A stretch of DNA of 64,000 nt from Halicephalobus mephisto (GCA_009193035.1 SWDT01000058.1:558001-622000); one strand, 5' to 3'; positions 48,570 to 61,449 are shown, numbered from the stretch's first letter. The notes: generated from the sequence alone by a model not told the origin. Numbers and translations: made by a program.

Positions 48570-51500
48570 ATGTTCAAGAAAACAGGAGCTCGGTCTGCCA
48601 TCTACGAGCTTCAGCCGATCCCTGAGGGAAACGTGAGTTTTTCGGACAAAAATTAGTTTTAAATAATTTCGAAGTAAATTACAGTATTTTAAAAAATAAA
48701 ATTTTCTTAGAAAATTGTATTTTTCAGTAATATTAATTTAGATTTTTAGTGAAAATCGCACTATTAAGTTCTTTAAGATTTGGAATTATTAATTAATAGT
48801 TATTTATTACTGTATAATTACCTAAAAAAAATTAAATAAAATATAAAAATAGTGAATAAGCCTTGTCTGGAATGTACTTTGTAAGACGGTCTTTGAAAAA
48901 ATAAGTATTTGTTCAATTCTAATTTGTCTATTTTTGTTGCAAATTTCGAAAATACAGTAATTGAGATTTTTCTGATAAAATATGTCGAATCAATGATTCT
49001 TGAAAAACATCACTGACGTATAAAATCACGTGTATGCGGTTTCCACTCAGGACCATCTAGTTTTTAAAACACTTTCTGTGGTCCTAAATGGAGACCGTAT
49101 ACACGGGATTTCGGAAATCAAGTGATATTTATTTTCCGGAGATGAGTAATCGGACTCGTGGTTGAAGAATGAATCATCCATCGTTTTCGCTAGGACCACT
49201 GTATGTTTCCCAGGAAAACAAAAATTAAGTTAATCATCAAAGAAAGAAGTACCGGTCCTGCCGCGAACGATACTCTCCGACCATGAGCAGGGGTACTTTT
49301 GGCCTGTTGCTGGATCCTACGTTACCTGTTCCTCATCTTGCCCTTTTCGGCAAAAACCCATTAACTTTGATCTTCTGACTTCTACTTCCTGTTTCTCATT
49401 TCACTCCAACCCATTACGATTTCAAAAACAACTTACTTTTACCGAAAAAGTTATTTTCCCCGAATTTTTTGATTTGCATAAGTTGTTGCCGAAACGATCT
49501 TTACCATTTCATTAATGTTACTTCAGCTCTAGATCATTCCATCTTTGCCCGGATGTTTTTGCAAGCGGCCGCGCATCAGAAAAGGCCAGTAATCTCACTC
49601 CGATCTTTCGGCGTTGGCCTAAACAACGAAAAATCGCTTTTGGACGGGTTTTTCGTTTTTGCCCAAAGATCCGCTAAGATTTGGAAATTTAGAAATATAA
49701 ATCATTGTACATTGTCAAAAAATTGTCGTTTGTTAGAATATTAATTCATATATAAACAATTTTCTTTGACATCTTTGTTGTTGATATATAAACTGAAATT
49801 TACCAAATACTAATATATATATGAATTATTAGCCATATTAATACCTGTAAAACAAATAACTGCTTCGTTAACAAGTGTCATTTAACGATTTTTAACATTT
49901 TTCTTTACCTAGAAAAGATTTAATTTTTGTGGAAAATTTACATAATTTAATAAAATATTATGGTTCATCTAAAGCCTAAGGGGATGAAATTTGAAAAAAA
50001 AATAGGGTTCTTTTCGGGAAAAAGGAACGCGAGCGAATTGAGAAAATAAAAAAAATTAAAAAAAAAAGTAATTTCGAAACAACGAGAAGCTGACTCTTCC
50101 GCTTCCAATCATTCGTGTCGGGACCCTGTTACTTTCAAAAACTGATGTTTTTAAATAAAGATTTCTCCGAATAAAAATACAGTAATTTTCGATGTTTTCA
50201 TTTTTGAAACTTTCTTCGATACAAAGTACAGTAATCTTTGAAATACTTTTTAGGATTTTCGGAAATTTCAATTTTTCGTTTTCAATAATTTTTAAAATTA
50301 ATTAATTTTGAATTTCTCGAATATTTTAAATTCAATTATTAGGATTCAATGACACGGTAGAAAGGAAGTAGTTACGGTTTTTAGGATTTTTTAATTTTGA
50401 AAAATTTAAATTTAAAAAAAATTTTTAATTTTTGATTTTAATTTTGGTTTTCAGTCATCTGAATTCTCGATGTCGAAGACACACTCTCGACAGAAGTCCT
50501 ACGTTCCGATCACGATGATCGACGAAGAAATCACTTCTTGCGACATCGCTGTCGTCGGACAGGTCCACGGTGGTTACTCCAACGATCAAGCGTTTATTAC
50601 TGTAGAATCGTCTCCTTCTGAGAAGACTCCGTCGACTTTGTTGTCGCCTCAGACGACGTCTCTACAGTCATCTAATAATAATTTAATTAAAACTAGAAAT
50701 TCAAAAAATCGAAAAGGATCTGTTTGTTGCAAAGTTTGCTGGATTCTGATTTCGCTCATTTTCCTGGTTGTCTTCATTGCTGCCGGCATTTATTACTGGC
50801 AAGTTCATTCCCATAGCGAATCTGGCCACTTTGAAACCGGTCTCGAGTCTCGAGCCGAAAATGAAGCTTATACCCTTCCCCAAGGGAGAGAGAACGTGAC
50901 CACCACCAAGATTCCTTCCAGGACCAAGCCTACTGTTCCAACTTCCAGGACCACTTCCGATAATTCGGCCATCTGGAGGAAACCCACAAAGGTCTCCAAG
51001 TCTCTAGATGGCAACATGGACAGAGGGAAGAACTACGTCATTAGCCCCCTCGGGTTCGACTACAGTATGAGCGTTTTCGGAAACATCTCCAGTGATGTCA
51101 CAGTTGTTTCCAATGGTTACTTCGAAGAAAGTCAATGTAAGTCCGAAAGATGAAAACTACATGACTCATGGCGTGAACGGCGGAAATATAAGAGGATAAA
51201 ATATAAAAGTAGACAAACTATAAGATCGAAAATATAAGATGGGGATAGTAAGTTCCTGTTGCTTTTTTTAGGCTGGATTTAGGCTCAGGCAAATCCAGGT
51301 ATGGATACAGAAATGTCTTTAAAGAGTGAAGAAAGCACATTTTCGATCTTATATTTTATCCATTCTTATATTTTGTCCTCTTATATTTTGTCCTAATGCC
51401 GACTCATGAGTGGAACTTAAAAAATACAATTTCCACTCAAGACTTTGAAAAAAATATTTTAGAACTCGGTCCTGAGTGGAAATTGAGGTAATTTCGAACA

Positions 51501-54500
51501 TTAACATTGGGCAGTAAACTTTACTTTAGTCTTAATTCGCACCAATATCAAACTAAAAAATACCTATTGTTGAATTTGTCAGTCCGAGTGGTCCACGTAC
51601 CGATGATGAAGTAGATATGGTAGAAAAGGTTTATATAATAGATGCCTAAGGCAAAATACAAAACCCATATCGAACTCAATACACGCAACAAACACACATT
51701 AATTTCCGGCAAGAGAAACTGTATGTTCCCTTGTCAATATTCAGGAAATCTGTTCAGGACCAAGCGCTACTTCTTAGTGCTAAGGAAATCCGTTCAGGAC
51801 CAAGCGCTCCTTTTCAGTGCTAAGAAAATCCGTTCAGGACCAAGCGCTCCCTATTGGTTCTACTTCCCACTAAGAATGAACTGCCTGATCCAACACTTAT
51901 ATAACCTGTAAGCCAAAAGTATATGATATATTATGTATATTTATTACAAATTCAAATCTATGAAATCATAGTAGTCAAACTAAAAATTCCATAAAATCAG
52001 ATTTTTAACGTATTTTATAGTCGAATGAAAGTAAAAATACTCAACATTGTAATGACGATTAAAAATCTGCTTTTGTAAGATTTTAAAATTAATTATGGGG
52101 ATTTTAGAAATCTAAATATAAAAAATATGAAATCTAAATAATCTAATTTCGAGTTGATACAAAACAAGTAGTTCTTAGTTTGGTCCTGAAACGAATCAAG
52201 ATATATGTAATGCTTAGTATTTAGTATATCATGTGATGTTTATGTTTTAATTGATGTTATTCTTAACTACACAACGAACGGTAGATTGTATTATATAGAT
52301 ACATTAGAATAATTTTGATGCACCGGATATGTTGTATTGTATGCACTGATGCATTGAATATAATGCATTCACACATTACCCTCAGGGCATATACCAGTAC
52401 ATTAAAGTTGTCTTATTTGAAGAGTATTTAAAAAGTTTACTACACAAAGAACAGTAGATTGTATGTATTATATAGATACATTAGAATAATTTTGATGTAT
52501 CGGATATGTGGTATTGTATGCACTGATGCATTGAATATAATGCATTCACACATTGTCCTCAAGGCATATACCAGTACATGAAAACTATTTTCCTGTGTAT
52601 AATCTTACTGTATAATCTTCTTTCAGCCCGTTTTCCCCAGATCTACTCTTCCTTAAAGAACTTGATCAACGAGTCCACCAATGTCGAACATGGACACAAT
52701 GCCCTCAGGATCTACGGAAATGTAAACTTTAAAATCCTCTATTTCCACAATGGAGACTCATTTCAGGGAGAAGTTTCTGATGACATTATCTACTCCACCA
52801 ACATCGTCGTCGACGAAAGTGATAATGTGCCCTTGATCTACATCAGTAACTACGACTACAATTCTTTGCCTGAGAATGCGGATTTCATTTCCAAGGAGTT
52901 TAACGACAAAACGGAACTGGGGTACTTGAATAACCTTGGGGGGTACTTGAGGAACCCGGAATGGAGTTTCTTCGGAGTCAACACTTTCAACTTTGCAATG
53001 AGGTTTAAAAAACACCTGAATCTCGTGGACCACAACGTTTCCTTCCACACCAAGAATGGGGAGATTAAGGTCGGTTGCAGTGGGATTGACGGATTTCACT
53101 GTTTACAGTAACATTTTTACCGTATTATTTAATTTCTTCCAGATAAAGAAATACATAAGTTTCGTCAATGGCACTTTCCAGTCCTTAAGGAGGAACACCG
53201 CTGTCATGATCACCCTTCCTCTCGAGGACGACAGATTTCACTTCTTCATCTGCATGGGACACAGGGTTAGTTCCCAAGTTGCTAAAAAATGAATGCCATT
53301 TGTCTAATATGCAAAATAAGACATATGACTCCCACTCAAGAACACAAAAATACGACCTTTTCTATTTTTCACCTGTTCTTAAATTGAAATTACATATTTA
53401 ATTTCGTATCTAGTTTTCGCCCTACAGTACAGAAATATGACTTTTGAAAGGAATTTTCGTCGGTTTTAAGTGGAAATCGTACAAAAGTACATATTTGTGA
53501 TTTTCACTCAAGACTGAAAACATGGATTTTTAAAATAATTTTTATGTCCTAAAACCAGAGGCAGAACTATGAACATACAATTTCCATCTAGGACCATAGA
53601 AACAAACTTTTCGGAAACTGTTTACCCAATTCTTAGTAGAAAACATACATGCGAATTTGTTTACTGTTTCTACCAAGAACTACGAAAATATGAATTTTTT
53701 CAAGTTTTCATCTGATATTGAGAAGAAATCGTGTACATATGATTTCCACTCAAGACCAAGAAAACAAACTTTGTTGGAAATCTATTTGGTCTTGAATAGA
53801 AACTAGAAATTGGTAAATTTCTCTGAATTATCCATTCAAGACAAAGAAAAATTTTTCGTTAAAGATCTTAGAATTCATATATATACGATTTCCACTCAAG
53901 ACCAAGAAAAGAAACTTTGGTTTCCAAATGGAAATTATATATTAATAAATTTTTCTGAATTATCCATTTAAGACAAAGGAAAAATTTCTGTTAAAGATCT
54001 TAGAATTCATGTATATATGATTTCCATTCAAGACCATAAAAATGTTCATTTTCGAAATCTTCCTAATTTTAAATAATAATTATATCGAATTTCTCATTTT
54101 AGTCAAGTGCTATTTGGCATTTAAGTGTAATCTATGTCTTATTTTACTGTTTAAAAAATACTTTGAATTTTAAATTGCCTTTACTAAAATAATTCATTAA
54201 TTTTTTATAATTTTTACGAAATTCCAAATTTTAAAATTTAAATAAAATTCAACATTTGCGGATTTAGGAAAACTTCATGACCGAACTTCCTTCTTTGGAC
54301 GCAAATGAACTTGCGGATAATCTCCGTATATCCGCCCCTATTCAGAAACTCAAAGTTGCCATTCCTCATTTCGAAATCACAAGCATAAACAACTTCAACA
54401 AGACCCTCGTCGACGCCAGACTCACGGATATCTGTGTCAATTTCCCCTCCACCACATCCCGAACCTGTCTCCAATTGACTGACATCGTCCAAGGAGTAAG

Positions 54501-55140
54501 TTTTTCTTCATTTTTTCACAAAATCGTTATTGCAAAATTGTTTCAAAACGAATTTTTAAAATTTTTTAAAAATTTTTTCTTGACTGTCCCTATTATTTCA
54601 ATTGACTAAATCTGTCTGTTTGGAATGCATTGACGGAGGGTTATTCCGGAGTTTTTGTGTTCCAAAAAATCAAAAATGACGTAAGCAAGTTATCAGCAAA
54701 AGGTCGTTGATTAGCCAGATTTGTCACTTCATTCACGGAACCAGTAGTCGAAAAAAAACTAAAAATTAACAGATTCTGAAAATCCAAAGTTATTTAAAAA
54801 AATTACAGTAAGATTTAACAAGTTTCAAAAGTGATTAAAATTAAGTAATAATTATTTTTAAAACATGGCAGTTGTGATTGAAGATGATTTAAAATTTTTT
54901 TGATGAATTTAATGTTCGAAATTCCAGGTACATTTCCGGATTTCCGCCTCAGGAATCAACATCCCAAACGAGAGCAAAAACAACATGCGTACAGGATTCT
55001 TCAAGGACTACAAAACGGTCATCAACGTCGACCGTCCTTTCTACTTCGGAATCTGGTTCCAGGACCCCAACTTGAAGATGGATGGATTCGTCTATTTCGG
55101 AGCCTACCTCGGACCAAGTCCTTCAAGAAGACTAATCTGA
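48570..55140 (+). CDS. type II membrane protein with extracellular serpin-like domain
   Basis: Exons 48570-48632, 50455-51136, 52627-53069, 53143-53265, 54268-54495 and 54928-55140 join in phase to give 583 residues. Residues 1-116 are a polar, Ser-rich cytoplasmic part ending in a basic KTRNSKNRKG and cysteine cluster. Residues 117-136 (ILISLIFLVVFIAAGIYYW) form a membrane anchor, and the positive-inside rule predicts type II topology. A Thr/Pro linker follows, then from about 213 a serpin domain of normal length: NYVISPLGFDYSMSVFG (helix B region), LKVAIPHFEITSINNFNKTL, and a C-terminus VDRPFYFGIWF with FVYFGAYLGP. The hinge before the reactive loop reads SASGINIPNES rather than an EEGTEAAA type, so protease inhibition is doubtful. 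The exon-3 donor (GTCGGT) is weak but is the only one keeping the serpin frame. AATAAA lies near 55203. Confidence 0.82.
49029..49105. repeat. 77-bp hairpin in serpin-like gene intron 1
   Basis: CGTGTATGCGGTTTCCACTC and AGGACCA are matched inverted by TGGTCCT and GGAGACCGTATACACG. Confidence 0.75.
51164..51411. mobile_element. about 250-bp inverted-repeat element in serpin-like gene intron 2
   Basis: Arms of about 85 bases pair around ATATAAGAGGATAAAATATA on the left and TATATTTTGTCCTCTTATAT on the right, with ACTCATG at both outer ends. No ORF is present. Its left end lies about 28 bases from the exon-2 donor. Confidence 0.7.
51743..51855. repeat. 40-bp minisatellite, three units
   Basis: GAAATCCGTTCAGGACCAAG, then CGCT and a stretch ending AGTGCTAA, repeats at 40-base spacing. 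It is the reverse complement of the 41-bp unit at 29811. Confidence 0.85.
52210..52577. repeat. about 195-bp direct duplication ending at intron 2's 3' end
   Basis: Two copies share GTAGATTGTATTATATAGAT-like starts, ACATTAGAATAATTTTGATG, TGCACTGATGCATTGAATAT and GGCATATACCAGTACAT. The second copy stops about 45 bases before the exon-3 acceptor. Confidence 0.85.
53300..54060. repeat. degenerate TTTCCACTCAAGACCAAGAA repeats in serpin-like gene intron 4
   Basis: About six units of 120-170 bases contain ATGATTTCCACTCAAGACCA, AGAAACAAACTTT and a TCCATTCAAGACAAAG variant. The same words occur at 49029-49105 and 51411-51500. Confidence 0.65.
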
Positions 55141-55679
55141 TTCCTCTAAGGCCGATCTTGCGGAAGATCCTCAATAATGTGCTTTACGATTTTTTAATTA
55201 TTTTAATAAAAAACTAATTAGGTTACGGTATTCAAAAGTGCCTGTTATTCAATTTTTATTTAATTTCCCAACCTCCAAAGTTTTATTTTTGGAGAAAATA
55301 AAAAATTTCAAAATTGAGTTAATAGAATTGTGAAATTTCGAAAACTACACTAAGTCCGTTTATGTTCAAAAATATTTCAAAATTAATTCGAAAAAAAAAA
55401 CAAATAGATAAATCGTTAAATTTTTTTTTATTCATATTTTTCCGATTAGAGTCAGGATCGGATCCCCGCTGATTTGACTGTCGTCCTGTCCTGGTTCTGA
55501 ATCCCAGTGGACCGTTACTGTAGGCATTCTATGAGAATGTGGTTCATAGTTGGGAGAAGTCGTGGTTCGTCACACCACTACCCTGAATTTCTTAACCCCC
55601 TGGGTTCGGGTGGAAATAGGTGAATCGTTAAATGACTACCGTAATTAAAGGCCAAAATCGAAGAAGATTTTAATCAAAA

Positions 55680-56640
55680 TTTGAATATTGTTGTGAATTG
55701 AGAAATTAATTCCCGTCACGAATGTTTTTAAAAATTATGATTAATTTTCTATTTTTAGATAAAAGTGATATTTTGTGCAAAAAAATTTAAAATTAGTCAA
55801 ATCTCAGAGCGAAAGTCATCGAAGATTTTGATCAATTTTTGTTCTTAAGTATGAAGTCATTTCGTACAAAAAGTAACCTAAGAGTAAAGTTAACTCTTAC
55901 TACGAAAGTCCCCAAAGACTATAATGAACCTTTTTGTTTCAGGTAAGAAAGGAGTTTCGTGTGGGAAAAATCCAAAATGGAAGTCAATTCCCATCGTGAA
56001 ATTCCCCGAAGACCACAATAAGCTCTTTTGTTTTTAGATAGGAGTGGAATTTTTTACAAAAATAATTTAAAAGTTTAACTTTCACCACGAAAGTCCCTGA
56101 GAACTATAATAAAGTTTTTTAGCATGAGTAAGACTGTACAAAAAACAACTTTAAAAAGAAAGCAACCCTCACCACGAAAGTCCCTGAGGATTATGACTAA
56201 CTTTTTTGGTTTTAAATAAAAGTAAAATTTTGTACGAAAATTATGATGAATTTTTTTGGTTTTAAATAAAAGTAAAATTTTGTATAAAAATTATGATAAA
56301 ATTCTTTTGTTTTAAATAAAAGTAGAATTTTGTACAAAAATTATGACTAACTTTTTTGGTTTTAAATAAGAGTAAATTTTTGTACGAAAATTATGATAAA
56401 TTTTTTTGTTTTAAATAAAAGTAAAATTTTGTATAAAAATTATGATAAAATTCTTTTGTTTAAAATAAGAGTAGAATTTTGTACAAAAATTATGACTAAC
56501 TTTTTTGGTTTTAAATAAAAGTAAAATTTTGTACGAAAATTATGATGAAATTTTTGGTCTTAAATAAAAGTAAATTTTTGTACGAAAATTATGATGAATT
56601 TTTTTGGTTTTAAATAAAAGTAAAATTTTGTACTAAAAGT
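55680..56640. repeat. two-tier tandem repeat
   Basis: About four 110-130-bp units with CACCACGAAAGTCCCTGARG (55840-56180) pass into about eight units of roughly 60 bases with TTTTTTTGGTTTTAAATAAA, AGTAAAATTTTGTAC and GAAAATTATGAT (56180-56640). The short unit is a piece of the long one. Confidence 0.85.
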
Positions 56641-57689
56641 AACCAATTATGTTAAAGAAGAAGATTCAAATCTGGATGATGATTTATGAACTTTCCTTGT
56701 GGTATATTGATTTATTGAGTTGTAATTAGTCAATTTTTTATAAATTACACTACTTGTGAAATCTTCGAAAAAAATAAACTTAGTCTAAAAATAGTGTTTA
56801 TGGATAATATGTAGGTAAAGTTATGGCAAATACAGTACACGAGTGGAAGAGTAGATCAAACAAAACTGGAGTTTCAGAATCCTCATTTATGTTCTACCAT
56901 GGGCTGGATATCGAGAACAACTGTCCTCTGGGGTACATTAATCCTCATGTTTTCTTGGATTCACCGATCTCAACATTACTGTAATACGTTTATTTTCGAA
57001 ATAAATCCATCAAGAAAATATTTTATTTATTTAGTGTCAGAAAAAATAAACCATGTCTGAATTCCACGATAACTGTACTAATTTACACTTTATCGAATTA
57101 TTTTCGAAGAACAATCACAACATTTGACTAAATAAAAAATTATAATTAATCCATGCTTAACTGATTTACATAATTCTGAAAACTTTCTCCATGCCTTCTA
57201 AATATTACTTTGAATAAAATAAAATAATTTTTAACGAAATTACAGATATTATTAAATTTCAATTTATTATTAAAAAGTCGAAAAATCAATAAACATTTAT
57301 ATAAAAATAAAAATTGACAAATTTCCGCTACAAGTTCCTGATTGAATTTTGTTATTTTTAAATGTTTTTATTTTACATTTAATATATTCTAATTTTTTAA
57401 ACAAACATAAGCAATTCAAAAAACAAAAATTTTAAACAAAAACTGCTCTTTTTAATTAATTTAATTTTTTAATTTTGTTTATAAATTTCGACCCAATGAT
57501 CGAATTTGACTTTTTCAAAATTACAAGTGTTAGTTCCTCAGGGGACAAGTACATTCAATGAAAGAATAGTGTTTTACAAAAATCGCTTAGAGTAGAGTAT
57601 AGGGAATATGGACAGCGATAAGTAGGAAAGTATCTCAGATCCCACTGGAGGTTTCCAAATGTCCCGTTATATTCTACTAAGAACTATTA

Positions 57690-57915
57690 GGTCTTAAAGG
57701 CGGATTTTTTCTGGAAGATCTTGAAAGTGGATCTTTCCTGGAAGATCTTGAAGGTCTTGAAGGTGGATTTTTTCTGGAAGGTCTTGAAAACCAATTTTTT
57801 CTATAAAATCTTGAAGGCAGATCTTTTCTATAAAATCTTGAAGGCGGATTTTTTCTATAAAATCTTAAAGGTAGATTTTTTCTAGAAGGTCTTGAAGGCC
57901 GATTTTTTCTGGAGT
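57690..57915. repeat. about 30-bp minisatellite, seven units
   Basis: The unit is GATCTTGAAGGCGGATTTTT then TCTGGAA or TCTATAAA. Confidence 0.85.
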
Positions 57916-59361
57916 ATGTTAGTCCTCATGTTCTTGAATTTTCTGCCACCAAAAATAAATATATTTTTAAAAATATTTTTAGAATAGACTTCTTTGGCAG
58001 CAGTTTGCCTCATAAATGCGTAAATTAAAATTATTTATTGAATTTAATTCTAAAAGCAGTCTAATTTAGGAATATTCGGAATTCACCCAGAATCGTTAAA
58101 TATCCTAATCAAATTCAAACAGATCTTTCAAATTTGATTTTCTACAGCATATAAAAGTAAATTTATTCGAAAATAAAAACATTAATCATCGACTTAATCC
58201 TAATTGCAGAAATACGGTAACTGTAATTCATAATTGTAACTGCATCTTACTTTTTCACGTTGTTAATACTGACATGTTTTTGAAATAAAATTAATCCTTT
58301 TATACTAAAGGAAAAGAACTATTATTAGAACGTAGTACAAAATTAAAAACGTTTTCTAATTTTAGTCGGCATAAAAGGGAAACCTTGTCGTTTAATCTCG
58401 GTCCTGACGCGAACCGTAATTTTACTAAATTTAAACCTTCCATAACTCAGCTGAATTTCATTAAATCCTGACTGAATTCGCTTTAAAACGTAGTCCGAGT
58501 CTTCTTCTACCTAAAAAGTAAAAATAATTTCAAAACTTGTCCAAAAAAAACTAAAAGTCTATTACAAACAGCGGAACCATCGTTCGCGTCGAGATCAAAG
58601 TTAAACAATCCAGTTTTTTTCTTTAATCGACAATTTTGTGTTCATTCTCGTGATCGTTGTATAGAACTTGATTTTATTACAGTCAGAGGTTAACCCTAAA
58701 AAGAAACCTGGAGGTTCAGAATCCTTCCGTCGCTGTAATTTACTACAAAAATAAATTTCAATTATTTCCGTCCATGGGGGAATTCCCCAGTAGTTAGATC
58801 AGGACTGACTAGAGCTGAGATTGTGTTATTTAAGTTGTGAGTAAATATATATAGTTTATAAAGTATTTATTAAAATAAAACACTTTTTGACCACGTAAAA
58901 AAAATTGCTTTTTTTTTCGCCATTTTCTTAAATTTTAAGCTTTTTGTTTCCACATAATGGATTAAAATTATCTAATACCGGTTCCCTGGAGTTTCTACAG
59001 TGCTATCGAGAACAAACCCTAGATTTCCAAATTTCAAGGGACTAATTCGTGGCGTAGTTTGTTGCATGCGTTGAAAAGAAAGACTGGCCGCACAGGGTTA
59101 AGGGCACAACGACAGAACGCGTAAAGAGGAATCGATTGATGTGAGTTGAAAAATGGTATGTTTCCTGCAGGACCTTCCTTTTTGTAAACTCTATCCGTCA
59201 TATGGAAATTATATTCTTATAAAATAAACTTTACAGTGTCTTTGACTGCAATCATAGGGTTCGCTAATGTTTGACGGAAATCGAAAATCATTTATTAATC
59301 ATAATAATTACGTGTGACAGTAGTCTCAAGTCACGTGCCGGCCCCAACGGCATTTTGGAGA

Positions 59362-59430
59362 TACAGTCGACTCTCGATATACCGTAATCCAAGGACCGGG
59401 AAAATTACCTAAAACCGAGAGTCGACTGTA
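59362..59430. mobile_element. 69-bp TA-flanked mini inverted-repeat element
   Basis: TACAGTCGACTCTCG at the left is matched by CCGAGAGTCGACTGTA at the right. The ends and TA flanks resemble pogo/Tigger-type non-autonomous elements. Confidence 0.75.
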
Positions 59431-60324
59431 CGTGTTTTTAGAGTAACCGAAAACATTGGAATTTTTGTAATTTCGCTTTATTGAAATATTTTAAAAAAAT
59501 TCAACAATCCAAATTTTAGAATCCTAACAGACGCTGATTTTCAAAAAATATTGGATTTTCGGAGTTTTAGAATTACTTGGAAAATTTCCCTTGCTCCGTC
59601 GAAGTACCCCGAGGAACTCGAAGGTTGGTAAATTTCTGATTTAAGATTTTGGAAAAAATAAATCCAGTTCAATTTTGATCTCGACACGAATGGTGTTTTT
59701 TGTTGATTTAATTTTCAGTGATTTCTGAATATTTTTCGGTTTTTTTAAATTTACTGAATACAGAAGGATATACGAATTCTGAAAAATGTGAAAATAACCA
59801 AAAATAAATTCAGAAGCCATCCAAGACTGAAACGGAAATAATTTCATTCTTGTTCGTGTCAGGACCAAAGACCACCAAGTTTGTTCCTAAAAAAGAGAAG
59901 TCCAATCTGACCACATTTCAAAAAAGGCCTAAATTCCGTTCGAGAAAAACAAAAAATTTTTTTTCACATTCCAATTTTTATCGAAATTTTATTTTTTAAA
60001 TTTTTTAATATTTTTAGAATCAATTTCAAATAATTTTATAAAAATTAATACAAAGTAATTTGATTTTATTTTAAATGAAATTCTGACGAAAAAAAATTAA
60101 AAAATTAAATTATTTTTAAAATAAAATTTATTTTTCGCTTAATTTTGAATTTTTTTGTTTAAAAAAATATTTCAATTTTTGTGAAAAATAATTTTGATGT
60201 TTTTAAAATTTTTAGAAAATTAAAGTTTTTTTTGAAGAAAAATGATTTATTATTTTTCGGCATCGTGTCGGATTCACTTCTCTGATGTGCTACGAAGTCG
60301 AATTGCTTGGCTTACTGTAGTTTG

Positions 60325-60400
60325 AAAAAGTTTAAAAAAGTTCGAAAAAGTTTGAAAAAGTTTAAAAAAGTTCGAAAAAGTTCAAAAAAGTTTGAAAATT
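60325..60400. repeat. 11-bp minisatellite GTTTGAAAAA
   Basis: GTTTGAAAAA, GTTTAAAAAA and GTTCGAAAAA type units repeat about seven times. Confidence 0.85.
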
Positions 60401-60979
60401 ATTATTTAAGTGTGTAAAATCCGGATTACTGTAAGTAATTTTAGTAGGATTTCGAATTTAACAAGTACAGTATCACCTTCAATTTGATTATGTTTGTCCT
60501 CAGGGTCCTGAAGGGATAATTTAGTAAAGTTACTGTTGTCCAAAAATCCAAGTTTAATTTATCTTTCTTACTGTACAAAACTACCGTAATACTTTTTTGC
60601 AGATCTGTAAAGTTACAGTATCATGTAATTTATGATATTTACGATATTTTTGGAATTCTTTATTTTTCCATTTTTTGATTAATAAAATCAACCTTACAGT
60701 ATCCTATGTAATTTTGACTTTTTGAAAAATTCCGATTTGGTCTAATTCCGAAATCCTCCTTTCTAACACGACATTCGTCAAATTTTTCTTCAGATGTTTT
60801 AGAATTTGTCAATTTACCGTAGATAAACCTGTCTTAATCCCACGGCCTTCAATCCGAACCTCTGGGGAAAGAAGACTCCCTCAATTCCCTCCGGGCTTCG
60901 TCGGATTACCTTATGGGTCTTTAATCTGTGTTCTCATGATGGAGACCTTTCAAAAAAGAAACTGTCTTAATTGTCTTTT

Positions 60980-61200
60980 AAATAAAATAAAAAATAAAAA
61001 ATAATCTTTATCAAAGTAATTATTTTTGAAATAAAAAATTCCAAAAAATAAAATTTTATTTAAATAAAAAAAATCAAAAAAAACTAAATTTTATTTAAAT
61101 AAAAAAAATCCAAAAAATAAAATTCTATTTAAATAAAAAAAATAAATTTTATTTAAATAAAAAATTAAAAAAATTAAATTTTATTTAAATAAAAAATTAA
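60980..61200. repeat. AT-rich tandem array of TTTTATTTAAATAAAAAAAA type
   Basis: About six units of 30-38 bases, each with an internal TATTTAAATA palindrome. Confidence 0.75.
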
Positions 61201-61449
61201 TTTCCGTTCGAGATGACGTTCTTTCCTACTGTATTAATTTTCGGATTAAATTTTGTTTTTTATGAAATTTTCGAAAATATTTTTTAAAAAGTATTAAAAT
61301 TTACAAATTTTATATAAAAATATCGAAAATTAAAAAACGGTCCCGAAAGGAAAATATTTGGAAGTAAATTAAAGATTTTTTTCGAATTAATGACTCATAA
61401 TGTAAGTATACTCATCTGGAAATCCGGTAATGAAACAGAAGAAATACCT

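Noticed and set aside
52578..53111. Stand-alone secreted protein starting at 52578 and ending at the stop near 53111
   Set aside because: TTTCAG at 52621-52626 is the acceptor that joins in phase to exon 2, and reading past 53069 leaves the serpin frame. I keep the start only as a possible alternative isoform.
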